Positions 1 to 6,483 of a stretch of 8,409 nucleotides of DNA are shown one piece after another. Source of the stretch: an uncultured Actinoplanes sp. (GTDB lineage: Bacteria; Actinomycetota; Actinomycetes; Mycobacteriales; Micromonosporaceae); the NCBI GenBank assembly GCA_934667465.1, contig CAKUMG010000204.1:1-8409 (forward strand), given 5' to 3'. A model generated the notes under the pieces. It had not been told where the DNA came from. It was given only the letters and a program-made list of their open reading frames with translations, and made no database searches. A program made the position numbers and the translations under genes. Each line of letters begins with the position of its first letter. Within the stretch, counting starts at the first letter, position 1.

Positions 1-1428
1 CTCGAAGGGCGTCTGGGGGACGTTCGTGCACTGGAACAGCGCGCCGTCGCACGCGTTCTTGTCGCGGTTGACCTCCCAGTAGGAGACGAACCCGAGCGAG
101 TTGGCGTTCGCGAAGGCCACCACGTCGCGGGCGTCGGACTGGGTGAAGGTGCCGTTGTCGTCGTTCCGGCCGAGCATCGGCGTCACGCCGACCTTGGCGA
201 AGGCGGCCGCGTCGCCGATGCCGTACAGCGACTTGATTTGGTTTTTGGTGCTGGTCACGGCCTGGATGGCCAGGTCGCCGTAGTCTTGGGCGGCGCGGCC
301 GTAGTCCATCGCCATGATGTTGACCAGGTCGAGGTCGACGCCGGCGTCCTTGGCGGACTTGACCACGTTCAGGCCGTCGGTGGTGAGGCCCTCGGGCAGC
401 ACCGGCAGGGTCAGCGAGATCTTGAGGCCGGGGTTGGCCTTTTGCAGCGCGGCGAGCGCGGTCGACCGGCGGGCGATCGAGGCCTGGTCAGCGGCCGCGG
501 AGCCCTCGATGTCGAGGTCGATGTAGTTGAGGTCGTACGCGTCAACGACCGCCTGGTACTCGGCCTGGAGCGCCTTGATGTCGGTGCACGCCTGGGCGAG
601 CTCGGTGCCCGTCGCGCCGCCGAACGAGACCTTGATGTCGCCGCCGGCCTTGCGGAGCTCCTCGATCTGGTCCTTGAACTGGCCGCTGCGCGGGTCGAAC
701 GCGTTGAACCAGCTCGCCTTGCAGCCGGTGCTCGTGACGAAGGCCAGGGAGAAGGACTTGACACCGCCGCTCTCCGCCAGCTGCTCGAGCGTCGTGCTGC
801 CGTTGGAGAGCAGACCCATGTCCACGTACGGGGCCACGCGCACGCCGTCGCTGTTCGGTGACGGCGGGGTGGTGGTCGCGGGCGCGCTGGTTGCAACCGG
901 GGCCTTCGTGGTGGGCGCGGTCGAAACCGGGGGCTTCGTGGCCGGCGCCGAAGACGGGGACTTGCTCGGCGAGGCGGGGGCGGCCGGGGAGGCGGGGATC
1001 GAGCCGCCGCTGCCGCAGTTCGCGCCGTTGATCGTGCAGGTGGTCGGCGCGCCGCTGCCGTTGACGATGGAGCCGAAGGTCGTGCTGCCCCGGGCGGCGA
1101 TCGTGCCGTTGTAGCCGCGGTCCTTGGCCGACGACGTAGCGCCCGAGGTGGTGACCGTGGCCTCCCACGAGCTGGCGAGCTTGGCGCCCGCGGGCAGGCC
1201 GAAGTCGAGCGTCCAACCGGTGACCGGGCCCGCGCCGGTGTTCGTGATCGTGTAGCGGGCCTGGTAGCCGGTGGCCCAGTCGGAGTCCTTGCTGAACGAC
1301 GCAGTGAGCGTGCCCGTGGCGGTGCCGGCCGGTGGGCTCGTGGCCGCGACCGCCGCAACCGCGCCCCCGCCCACCGCGAGCGCTGCGGCTCCCGCACAGA
1401 TGGCCAGGCGGAGACGACGACGAGACAT
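1..1428 (-). CDS. Secreted chitinase, CBM2 + linker + GH18 (C-terminus cut by window edge)
   Basis: Predicted extracellular endo-acting chitinase. The frame stays open from an ATG at 1428 to the left edge, giving 476 residues. Residues 1-33 form a signal peptide (SRRRLRL, then an Ala/Gly-rich core ending AVAA). Residues 38-138 match family 2 carbohydrate-binding modules as found in Streptomyces chitinases (DWATGY, TNTGAGPVTGW, SSWEATVT, RGYNGTIA, CTINGANC). Residues 140-193 are a Pro/Ser/Thr/Ala linker. The GH18 barrel starts at VAPYVD (197-202). Its catalytic strand reads YIDLDIEG (302-309), with E308 the expected proton donor and D304/D306 the supporting aspartates. MAMDY (372-376) and SYWEVNRD (449-456) fit the later barrel strands, so only a short tail is missing. 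The pattern resembles the GH18 subgroup that includes Pyrococcus ChiA-like enzymes. The first Asp of DxxDxDxE is Asn (N301). GGAG lies 8 bases before the ATG. The gene stands alone, 162 bases after the polysaccharide operon. Confidence 0.92.
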   Translation of the reverse strand, partial: MSRRRLRLAICAGAAALAVGGGAVAAVAATSPPAGTATGTLTASFSKDSDWATGYQARYTITNTGAGPVTGWTLDFGLPAGAKLASSWEATVTTSGATSSAKDRGYNGTIAARGSTTFGSIVNGSGAPTTCTINGANCGSGGSIPASPAAPASPSKSPSSAPATKPPVSTAPTTKAPVATSAPATTTPPSPNSDGVRVAPYVDMGLLSNGSTTLEQLAESGGVKSFSLAFVTSTGCKASWFNAFDPRSGQFKDQIEELRKAGGDIKVSFGGATGTELAQACTDIKALQAEYQAVVDAYDLNYIDLDIEGSAAADQASIARRSTALAALQKANPGLKISLTLPVLPEGLTTDGLNVVKSAKDAGVDLDLVNIMAMDYGRAAQDYGDLAIQAVTSTKNQIKSLYGIGDAAAFAKVGVTPMLGRNDDNGTFTQSDARDVVAFANANSLGFVSYWEVNRDKNACDGALFQCTNVPQTPFE

Positions 1429-1486
1429 TGTGGAAACTCCGATCGGGCGGGCGACGCGAACGAAGTCGATCGTGCGCGCGGGGTGC

Positions 1487-1530
1487 TTAAAGCTCCCTGC
1501 CAGTTTCCTTAAGACCCGTTTAAGTGACCC
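1487..1530 (-). promoter_or_regulatory. Phased CTTAA words upstream of the chitinase gene
   Basis: This is an AT-richer island in a very GC-rich intergenic region, 59-102 bases before the chitinase start. TTAA cores occur at 1487-1490, 1509-1512 and 1520-1523, that is 22 and 11 bases apart, on the same face of the helix. On the minus strand the two nearest copies read CTTAAACGGGT and CTTAAGGAAAC as adjacent 11-base units. The layout suggests a regulator site or promoter, but no clear -35/-10 pair can be assigned. The first unit with its flank (GGTCACTTAA) partly resembles an actinobacterial PHO-box unit, but the next does not. No recognisable DasR site is present. Function is inferred only. 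Confidence 0.35.
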
Positions 1531-1559
1531 ACCGACGGCGGGAGATTGTCGTTGGTGGG
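1528..1559 (-). terminator. Possible weak terminator of the polysaccharide operon
   Basis: Read on the minus strand, CCCACC-aac-GAC pairs with GTCGGTGGG, giving nine base pairs interrupted by a three-base bulge, with an 11-base loop. It lies 31 bases past the stop codon of the NTF2-like gene. No T-run follows, so it could only be a weak or factor-assisted terminator, or a chance inverted repeat next to the chitinase promoter. Confidence 0.3.
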
Positions 1560-1590
1560 AATCCTCAGGTTGCGGCCGATGCCGCCGATG

Positions 1591-1941
1591 TCACTCCACG
1601 ATGCCGGGGATGTAGCGGCGCAGCGAGGTCAGGTCCCAGGCCTGCCGGATCTCGCTGAGCAGGCCCTCGTCGTTCACCGTCAGGAACTCGGCCATCCGGA
1701 CGGTGCCGAAGGGTGCGGCGCAGTCGTAGACGAGGGCAGCGCGGTCGCCGGCGTACACGGCGGACACCAGCGTGATCCGGTCGGCGAACGCGGCGATCCG
1801 GTGCTGGGTCTGCACCAGCTCCTCGTCGTCGACGGGCAGCCCGAGGTTCCACTCGATCTCGGCGTCCGGGGCGATGAGCTCGCGGGCGGCGGCGCGGTCG
1901 CAGCGCATCCACGAGGTCGCGTAGGAGTAGGCGACGGTCAT
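1591..1941 (-). CDS. NTF2-like / SnoaL-like small protein (116 aa), last gene of the polysaccharide operon
   Basis: A 116-residue protein with the layout of the NTF2/SnoaL cone fold. An N-terminal helix (AYSYATSWMRCDRAAARELI) leads into APDAEIEWN, followed by a helix (QTQHRIAAFADRI) and curved-sheet strands (AALVYDCAAPFGTVRMAEFLTV, then LLSEIRQAWDLTSLRRYI). This fold serves many roles, including small-molecule isomerases, cyclases, hydrolases and plain binding proteins, so the catalytic role cannot be read from sequence. There is no signal peptide or membrane segment, so the protein is expected in the cytoplasm. The ATG at 1941 overlaps the TGA of the deacetylase gene as ATGA, a strong sign of translational coupling and co-expression with the operon. 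Family assignment rests on overall pattern rather than a diagnostic motif. Confidence 0.78.
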   Translation of the reverse strand: MTVAYSYATSWMRCDRAAARELIAPDAEIEWNLGLPVDDEELVQTQHRIAAFADRITLVSAVYAGDRAALVYDCAAPFGTVRMAEFLTVNDEGLLSEIRQAWDLTSLRRYIPGIVE

Positions 1942-3578
1942 CGGCCCGCCACCACGGAGTCGCCGCTGACGAACGTGTAGCCCTGACTCTTCAGGCCGGT
2001 GACCAGCGTCTTCAGGTAGTCCGTGCCGAGGTACGAGTGGTAGAAGAAGCTCGCCATCCCGTCGCGGACGGCCAGGTTGCGGCCGGCCGAGGCGAGCAGG
2101 TCGGCGGGCAGCCGCGCGGCGTGGTTGTTGAAGGCCGCGGGCTCGACGTTGCCGATGTTCTCCGGGATCACGACCGAGCCGTAGACGTCACGCACGGCGT
2201 ACGGGAAGAACTGCCCGAACTGCCGGGTGTAGTCGAACTTCCTGCCGGTCAGCACGCCCGGGAAGTAGAGGCCGCGGTCGTAGCGCTTGCCGAACAGCGT
2301 GTTGATCGCCTGGTAGTCCACGGCGCTCGCGGCGTAGTGCGGGAACTCGAACGTGGTCGGGACGCCGAGGCCACTCAGGGCGAAGAGCATGCTCGACGCG
2401 GCGACGCGACTGTTCACGTACGCGGCGGAGTCCTCCTTGACTGGTCCGTCGTAGATCACGGTGTCGTTCGCGTCGACGTGCGCCGTGTAGAACTCGAAGT
2501 CGTTCGCGCTGACGCCGTCGTACGGGTTCGCGGTGTTGCCGTACTGGTGGGTGTAGCCGTGCATGAGCAGCGTGCCGCCCCGCTGCTGCATGTAGCGCAG
2601 CGCCGCGACGACCTTCGGCCGGTTGAGCAGCGTGTAGTCCTGCGCCTTACCGTTGTTCTGCACGCCCTTCGGGTCGCGGTAGCGCGGGTAGACGGCGACG
2701 CTGAACGGCGCCTTCTGGCTGTGGAGGTAGTCGGCGATGGCGCGCAGCTCGGTGGGGTCGGAGTCGGGGCCGACGTCCTCGATGCGGACCAGGGCGCGGT
2801 GCCGCTCGCGCTCGACGCCGGTGTCACCGAGCGAGTCGAACAGCAGGTCGGCGAAGGCGAGATAGCGGTCGTCGTGGGTCACGTACGCGAACGGGATCTC
2901 GCCGACGTAGGTGAGGTTGCCGCTCTGGACGGCCCACGGGAAGGTGCTGCCGTCCGGGCGTACGGCGGTGGCCAGGGTGGTGAACTTCGTCGCGTCGCTG
3001 ACCGTGAGGTTCATGATGCCGGACCCGCCGGCGGTGTCCCGGGTCAGCTGCTTGCCCTTGTAGTCCACCCGCCGCACGCCGGTGGTGTCGAAGATGCCGC
3101 TGGTGAAGCCGCGCCTCGCCGCGAACGTGGCGTCCCCCGAGGTCAGCTGCCAGACGTTGTCGTGCAGCCAGGTGACCGGCTTCTTCGTGGCGGTGACGTC
3201 GGTCAGGAACGCGGCCGGCAGCGGTTCGTCATAGGTCGAACCGACATAGACCACCGCCGTGTACGCGTTCAGGTCGCCCGCCCGGTAGCCGGCGACCGGC
3301 GCGGCGGTCCACGAGCCGAAGTGCGAGGCCAGGTTGGCGGTCTGGGTCGCGTAGACCTCGCCCAGCCAGCCGTAGTCGCCGGTGGTGTCGTAGAGGACCA
3401 GCGTCTTCGCCGTGCCGCCGCCCGGTGCGGCCTTGCCGGACTTGGCGGCCGGGACGGCCACGACGGGCTGGACCGCGGCGGCGTCGGCGTTGACCACGCC
3501 CATGCCGAGGGCCGCGGCGGCGGTGAGGGCTACGCCGGCGGCGAGGACGGCCCGGCGGGTGAGCTTGAAGGCACGCAT
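1938..3578 (-). CDS. Exported DUF2334 / polysaccharide-deacetylase-superfamily protein (546 aa)
   Basis: Probable exported carbohydrate deacetylase. Residues 1-35 are a signal peptide with a Tat-like TRRAVLA and a cleavage region ending ADAAA. Residues 58-245 form an N-terminal domain (LVLYDTTGDYGW, VVYVGSTYDEPLP, VTWLHDNVWQL) of the kind that precedes DUF2334 domains. The catalytic-type barrel runs from about residue 260. VRIEDVGP (264-271) places D268 at the metal/acid motif, LMHGYTHQYG (338-347) supplies the HxxxH pair H340 and H344, FEFPHY (410-415) supplies H414, and FFYHSYLG (511-518) supplies H514. The metal-site residues expected of the NodB/DUF2334 superfamily therefore look intact. 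The reading frame is open much further upstream, but the ATG at 3578 is preferred: it shares its A with the epimerase stop (TGATG), gives a clean signal peptide, and has GGAG ten bases upstream. Deacetylation of the polymer made by the upstream genes is inferred; the substrate is unknown. Confidence 0.87.
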   Translation of the reverse strand: MRAFKLTRRAVLAAGVALTAAAALGMGVVNADAAAVQPVVAVPAAKSGKAAPGGGTAKTLVLYDTTGDYGWLGEVYATQTANLASHFGSWTAAPVAGYRAGDLNAYTAVVYVGSTYDEPLPAAFLTDVTATKKPVTWLHDNVWQLTSGDATFAARRGFTSGIFDTTGVRRVDYKGKQLTRDTAGGSGIMNLTVSDATKFTTLATAVRPDGSTFPWAVQSGNLTYVGEIPFAYVTHDDRYLAFADLLFDSLGDTGVERERHRALVRIEDVGPDSDPTELRAIADYLHSQKAPFSVAVYPRYRDPKGVQNNGKAQDYTLLNRPKVVAALRYMQQRGGTLLMHGYTHQYGNTANPYDGVSANDFEFYTAHVDANDTVIYDGPVKEDSAAYVNSRVAASSMLFALSGLGVPTTFEFPHYAASAVDYQAINTLFGKRYDRGLYFPGVLTGRKFDYTRQFGQFFPYAVRDVYGSVVIPENIGNVEPAAFNNHAARLPADLLASAGRNLAVRDGMASFFYHSYLGTDYLKTLVTGLKSQGYTFVSGDSVVAGR

Positions 3579-4765
3579 CAGTAGGACGCTCCGAACGGGA
3601 CAGCGGCGGGGAGGACGAGGGCGGGCATCGGAGCGGGAGACTCCGCGAGGCCGAGGAGAGCGGCCGTGGCTTGCGCGGTGCGGGAGGCGGCAAGACCGTC
3701 GCCGTACGGGTTCCCGCCCGCGGTCATCGCGTCGCGGCGCACGCGGCTGTCGAGCAGTTCGGCGGCCGCGGCGACGATGGTGGCCGGGTCCGAGCCGACC
3801 AGGCGGGCGCAGCCGGCGTGCAGGGACTCGACGCGCTCGGTGACGTCCCGCAGCACCAGGGCGGGCACGCCGAACGACGGCGCCTCCTCCTGGATGCCGC
3901 CCGAGTCGGTCAGCACCAGGTACGCCTCGGAGAGCAGGCGTGCCAGGTCGGGATAGGGCAGCGGGTCGGTGACCGTGACCCGCTCGAGGCCCCGGAGCCC
4001 GGCCTCGACCTGGGCCCGGACCGCGGGGTTGGGGTGGCTGGGCAGGATCACGTCGATGTCGGGGTACCGCATGACCAGCACCCGGACCGCGTCGAGGATG
4101 CGGTCCAGCGGCGCGCCCCACGACTCGCGGCGGTGCGCCGTGACGACGACCAGGCGGCGGTCCCGGCCGGCCTCGCGGGCGGCGGCCACTGCCGGGTTCT
4201 CGTACGGGCGGCGGTGTGCCGCGACCGCGAGCGCCGCGTCGACGACGGTGTTGCCGGCGATCAGCACATCCTGCGTGGCGACGTTCTCGTCGAGCAGGTT
4301 CATCGCGGCCAGCGGGGTCGGTGCCAGGTGCAGGCTCGCGACCTGGGCGACGAGGCGGCGGTTGGCCTCCTCGGGGAACGGGGACTCGAGGTCGCCGGAG
4401 CGCAGGCCCGCCTCCAGGTGCACCACGGGGATCCGCCGCCAGAACGCGGCGAGCGCGCCGGCCAGGCTGGTGGTGGTGTCGCCCTGCACGATGACGGCGG
4501 CCGGGGCCCGCTCGGCCCACAGCTCGTCGAGCTGCCGGATCATCGCGGTGAGCAGCTCGGCCTGGGTGCCGGTGCCGCGCTCGACGGTCAGCGTGACGTC
4601 CGGGGCCAGGTCGAAGGCGGCGAGCGCCTGGGCGACCATCGCTGGGTGCTGACCGCTGGCCACCAGGACCGGGGTGAGCAGGCCGGCCTCGCGGAACGCC
4701 AGGACGACGGGGGCGAGCTTGACGGCCTCGGGGCGGGTGCCGCCGATGAGGTGCACTTCAGACAT
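3578..4765 (-). CDS. wecB: UDP-N-acetylglucosamine 2-epimerase, non-hydrolysing
   Basis: Interconverts UDP-GlcNAc and UDP-ManNAc in the cytoplasm. At 395 residues it has normal family length. Visible signatures in order are GTRPEAVKLAPV (9-20), GQHPAMV, VQGDTTTS (D96), HLEAGLRSGD (E118), FPEEANRR (E132/E133), GNTVVDA (171-177), VVTAHRRESWG (H211), LPSHPNP and DSGGIQEEAPSFGVP. The Asp, two Glu and His shown to matter in E. coli WecB are all present, so the enzyme should be active. The late motif reads RDVTERVE rather than the common RDTTERPE, a mild change. GAAGG lies six bases before the ATG. It begins 33 bases after the glycosyltransferase stop, and its own stop overlaps the next start. No ManNAc dehydrogenase is seen beside it, so UDP-ManNAc itself, not the uronic acid, may be the sugar donor (inference). 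Confidence 0.95.
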   Translation of the reverse strand: MSEVHLIGGTRPEAVKLAPVVLAFREAGLLTPVLVASGQHPAMVAQALAAFDLAPDVTLTVERGTGTQAELLTAMIRQLDELWAERAPAAVIVQGDTTTSLAGALAAFWRRIPVVHLEAGLRSGDLESPFPEEANRRLVAQVASLHLAPTPLAAMNLLDENVATQDVLIAGNTVVDAALAVAAHRRPYENPAVAAAREAGRDRRLVVVTAHRRESWGAPLDRILDAVRVLVMRYPDIDVILPSHPNPAVRAQVEAGLRGLERVTVTDPLPYPDLARLLSEAYLVLTDSGGIQEEAPSFGVPALVLRDVTERVESLHAGCARLVGSDPATIVAAAAELLDSRVRRDAMTAGGNPYGDGLAASRTAQATAALLGLAESPAPMPALVLPAAVPFGASY

Positions 4766-4798
4766 GGGGGACCTTCGATTTCGGGGGGTGGGGGTGTG

Positions 4799-6142
4799 TC
4801 AGACGAGGACGGGTTCGGCGGGAGCGCCGATCGGATCCTCGGAGAGGCGTTCGGTCTTGGCCCAGGCCTGCCGGCCGGTCGCCTGGCGGGCGATGGCGCG
4901 GTAGGTAGCGACGAGGCCGAGCAGCAGGAACGCGGGGTAGGCGAGCGCCGCGGTGAAGAGCCGGGGCAGGGACTCGTCGCGGAGCCGGTAGCGGTGCACC
5001 AGCGCCCAGACGAAGCCGGGGAAGGCGGTGACGGCGGCCCAGATCTCGGCGGTCCAGGCCAGCTGCGACCAGGAGTGCAGGAACGGCACCGGGTGGCCGA
5101 GGAGCAGGCCCGCCACGGCGGTGAGCACGGCACCGGCGAGGACCACGGTCACGATCGCGTTGATCCACGGCGAGATCAGGTAGTGGGCCATCTCGAGCAG
5201 CGAGGTGACCCCGATGCGCTTCGAGCGGGCCAGGCGCCGCAGGTAGCCGGCGCACTGCAGGTTGCCCTGGGCCCAGCGAGTGCGCTGCCGGGTGAGCCGG
5301 CGGACGTCGACCACCGCCTGCTGGGTGACCGAGGCCCGCGAGGTGTAGCGGATGCCGGTGCCGCCGAGGTGCAGGCGCAGCCCGAGCTCGAGATCCTCGA
5401 CCAGGCAGGCCGACCAGGGCTTCGCACCCAGGGCGAGCAGCGCCGACAGCCGGGTGAACTGCCCGTTGCCGCCGAGCCCGACCGTGTCGATGACGTCGCG
5501 CAGGGTCTGGCAGGCGTTGACGATCGCGCCGAACTCGAGGTCCTGCACCGCGCCGAGCAGCCGGTTACGGTTGCGGATGCGGACCTGCACCTGCACCGCC
5601 CCGATGCCCGGGTCACGCATCATCCGGGAGACCTCGAGCAGGATGTTGCCGCTGCCCTGGCCGTCGCCGTCGATGATGCCGACGACGACCTTGTCGGCGC
5701 TGATGCCGGCCTCGGCGGTGCGTGCGGCGATGAAGCGGTACGCGGCGTTGAGCGCCTCGCCCTTGCCCTGGCGCGCCTCCGGCAGCTCCCGGCGCAGCAC
5801 CACCAGGCGCGGGTGGTCGATGGCGGCCAGGACCTCGGGGGTGCGGTCGTCGGAGCCGTCGTCGACGACGAGGACCCGGGCCAGCGTGCCGCCGGGGCCG
5901 CCGAGGGTCAGCGCCGCGTGCACGGTGCTGGCGACCACGACCTCCTCGTTGAGCGCCGGCACGATGATCCAGAAGTGCTCCGGGGTGCCGTCGCCGCGGG
6001 AGAGCGAGCGGTCGACGACCGCCCGCCGGTGCGACGCCATGTAACGGACGGCGAAGGTGACCAGCGCGACTGTGGAGACCGGCCAGGCCAGGAGGAAGGC
6101 GTAGCCCGCGACCACGATCAGCCAGCCGTCCGATGCCGTCAT
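4799..6142 (-). CDS. Membrane processive glycosyltransferase, family 2 (447 aa)
   Basis: Predicted inner-membrane polysaccharide synthase of the cellulose / hyaluronan / poly-GlcNAc synthase type. An N-terminal membrane segment (about 7-33) precedes a cytoplasmic GT-A domain. This contains VPALNEE (61-67), VVDDGSDD (92-99), GKGEALN (127-132), the metal-binding DGD (158-160), GLGGNGQFTR (222-231), the VED acid (248-250) and QRTRW (286-290), the QxxRW motif typical of processive enzymes. Further membrane segments lie at about 322-348, 363-384 and 394-412. There is no PilZ domain, so direct c-di-GMP control is not evident. An in-frame GTG at 6151 overlaps the Shine-Dalgarno AGGAGG; the ATG at 6142, eight bases after it, is chosen. 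As first gene of the operon it probably polymerises and extrudes the chain. The donor sugar cannot be told from sequence; the following epimerase points to UDP-ManNAc or UDP-GlcNAc. Confidence 0.9.
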   Translation of the reverse strand: MTASDGWLIVVAGYAFLLAWPVSTVALVTFAVRYMASHRRAVVDRSLSRGDGTPEHFWIIVPALNEEVVVASTVHAALTLGGPGGTLARVLVVDDGSDDRTPEVLAAIDHPRLVVLRRELPEARQGKGEALNAAYRFIAARTAEAGISADKVVVGIIDGDGQGSGNILLEVSRMMRDPGIGAVQVQVRIRNRNRLLGAVQDLEFGAIVNACQTLRDVIDTVGLGGNGQFTRLSALLALGAKPWSACLVEDLELGLRLHLGGTGIRYTSRASVTQQAVVDVRRLTRQRTRWAQGNLQCAGYLRRLARSKRIGVTSLLEMAHYLISPWINAIVTVVLAGAVLTAVAGLLLGHPVPFLHSWSQLAWTAEIWAAVTAFPGFVWALVHRYRLRDESLPRLFTAALAYPAFLLLGLVATYRAIARQATGRQAWAKTERLSEDPIGAPAEPVLV

Positions 6143-6150
6143 CTGCCCCA

Positions 6151-6156
6151 CCTCCT
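6151..6156 (-). promoter_or_regulatory. Ribosome binding site that fixes the glycosyltransferase start
   Basis: A perfect AGGAGG sits eight bases before the ATG at 6142. The longer alternative, a GTG at 6151, would begin inside this site and has no other purine-rich stretch at a suitable distance, so the shorter 447-residue protein is preferred. Confidence 0.8.
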
Positions 6157-6174
6157 CTCGTCACGCCTCGTGTC

Positions 6175-6206
6175 CCCGGCAGCGTCACTCTTACCGCGCT
6201 GCCGGG
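6175..6206 (-). repeat. Perfect 10-bp inverted repeat in the glycosyltransferase leader
   Basis: CCCGGCAGCG (6175-6184) and CGCTGCCGGG (6197-6206) are exact inverted copies around a 12-base spacer. The element ends 32 bases before the glycosyltransferase ATG. If the promoter at 6216-6244 is right, transcription would start near 6209, so the RNA would fold into this GC-rich hairpin almost from its first base. It could be a stabilising 5' hairpin, an operator just downstream of the promoter, or a binding site for an RNA-binding protein. It is not followed by T residues on the minus strand, so it is not an intrinsic terminator of that strand. Confidence 0.6.
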
Positions 6207-6215
6207 CGTATTAGG

Positions 6216-6244
6216 ACATTAAGACGCTACGTAGGGTGAAACAA
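6216..6244 (-). promoter_or_regulatory. Promoter candidate for the polysaccharide operon
   Basis: Read on the minus strand, TTGTTT (6244-6239) is followed after exactly 17 bases by TAATGT (6221-6216), a fair match to housekeeping -35 and -10 boxes with ideal spacing. The expected start would be near 6209, about 67 bases before the glycosyltransferase ATG. The spacer contains CTACGTAG, a possible regulator half-site pair. The call is by eye. Confidence 0.5.
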
Positions 6245-6329
6245 GGGTGCGGAACGGGAGTGCCGGGCGAAGTGGCCGAATGGCCCATCCCAGACATCTC
6301 GGCATGGCTATCGGTGGTCGTAACCAGGC

Positions 6330-6379
6330 AAAAAGGATCGCTACCCGGCGTGAGGACAAACCGCCTGGACCGGTAGCGA
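6330..6379 (-). terminator. Intrinsic terminator on the minus strand, upstream of the polysaccharide promoter
   Basis: Read on the minus strand, TCGCTACC (6379-6372) pairs with GGTAGCGA (6345-6338). An inner GGCG/CGCC pair (6365-6362 with 6350-6347) caps the stem with an 11-base loop. The sequence then continues TCC and five T residues (6334-6330). That is the form of a rho-independent terminator, working only in this direction. No minus-strand gene ends just before it. It may stop read-through from the conservon side, end a small RNA or antisense transcript, or attenuate a longer leader. GCCTGG just after the T-run (6329-6324) can pair with CCAGGC inside the hairpin (6368-6363). Confidence 0.6.
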
Positions 6380-6477
6380 AGGTAAGGGATCGCGAGGTTT
6401 CGGTGACGATCTGTAATGTCGACAGTTAGCGGCGGCTCGTGGCCCGGCGATCACTGCCTGTAACTCTGCGTGAGGTC

Positions 6478-6483
6478 TATGCT
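6478..6483 (+). promoter_or_regulatory. -10 box of a leaderless-type promoter
   Basis: TATGCT is followed by exactly six bases and then a GTG at 6490. In actinobacteria this spacing puts the first transcribed base at the start codon, the usual layout of leaderless messages. A matching -35 box is not evident. There is no good Shine-Dalgarno site before 6490, which also fits. Confidence 0.55.

Noticed and set aside
1429..1590. A DasR-type operator before the chitinase gene
   Set aside because: Only a GGTCT word is present; the second half of the palindromic consensus is missing.
2037..3584. A 515-codon plus-strand open frame opposite the deacetylase gene
   Set aside because: Low-complexity Val/Arg/Glu/Gly translation; the opposing frame has a signal peptide and metal-binding motifs.
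1938..4520. Reading the deacetylase as an 860-residue fusion with a long N-terminal extension
   Set aside because: The extra 314 residues are the out-of-frame shadow of the epimerase gene (Arg/Gly/Pro-rich). The ATG at 3578 gives a signal peptide, a ribosome binding site and a TGATG overlap.
3671..6214. A very long plus-strand open frame (847 codons) opposite the epimerase and glycosyltransferase genes
   Set aside because: Its translation is Gly/Arg/Asp/Val-rich with no motifs, while both genes on the other strand have complete enzyme signatures. Long mirror frames are expected at this GC content.
6247..6429. A 60-codon plus-strand open frame in the divergent region
   Set aside because: It starts at a GTG without a clear ribosome binding site, crosses the minus-strand terminator and palindromes, and its composition is unlike a folded protein. 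A peptide cannot be excluded but is not supported.
6238..6440. A known riboswitch class in the divergent region
   Set aside because: I looked on both strands for cobalamin, TPP, c-di-GMP and c-di-AMP hallmarks and saw none. Only a terminator-type hairpin and short palindromes are visible.
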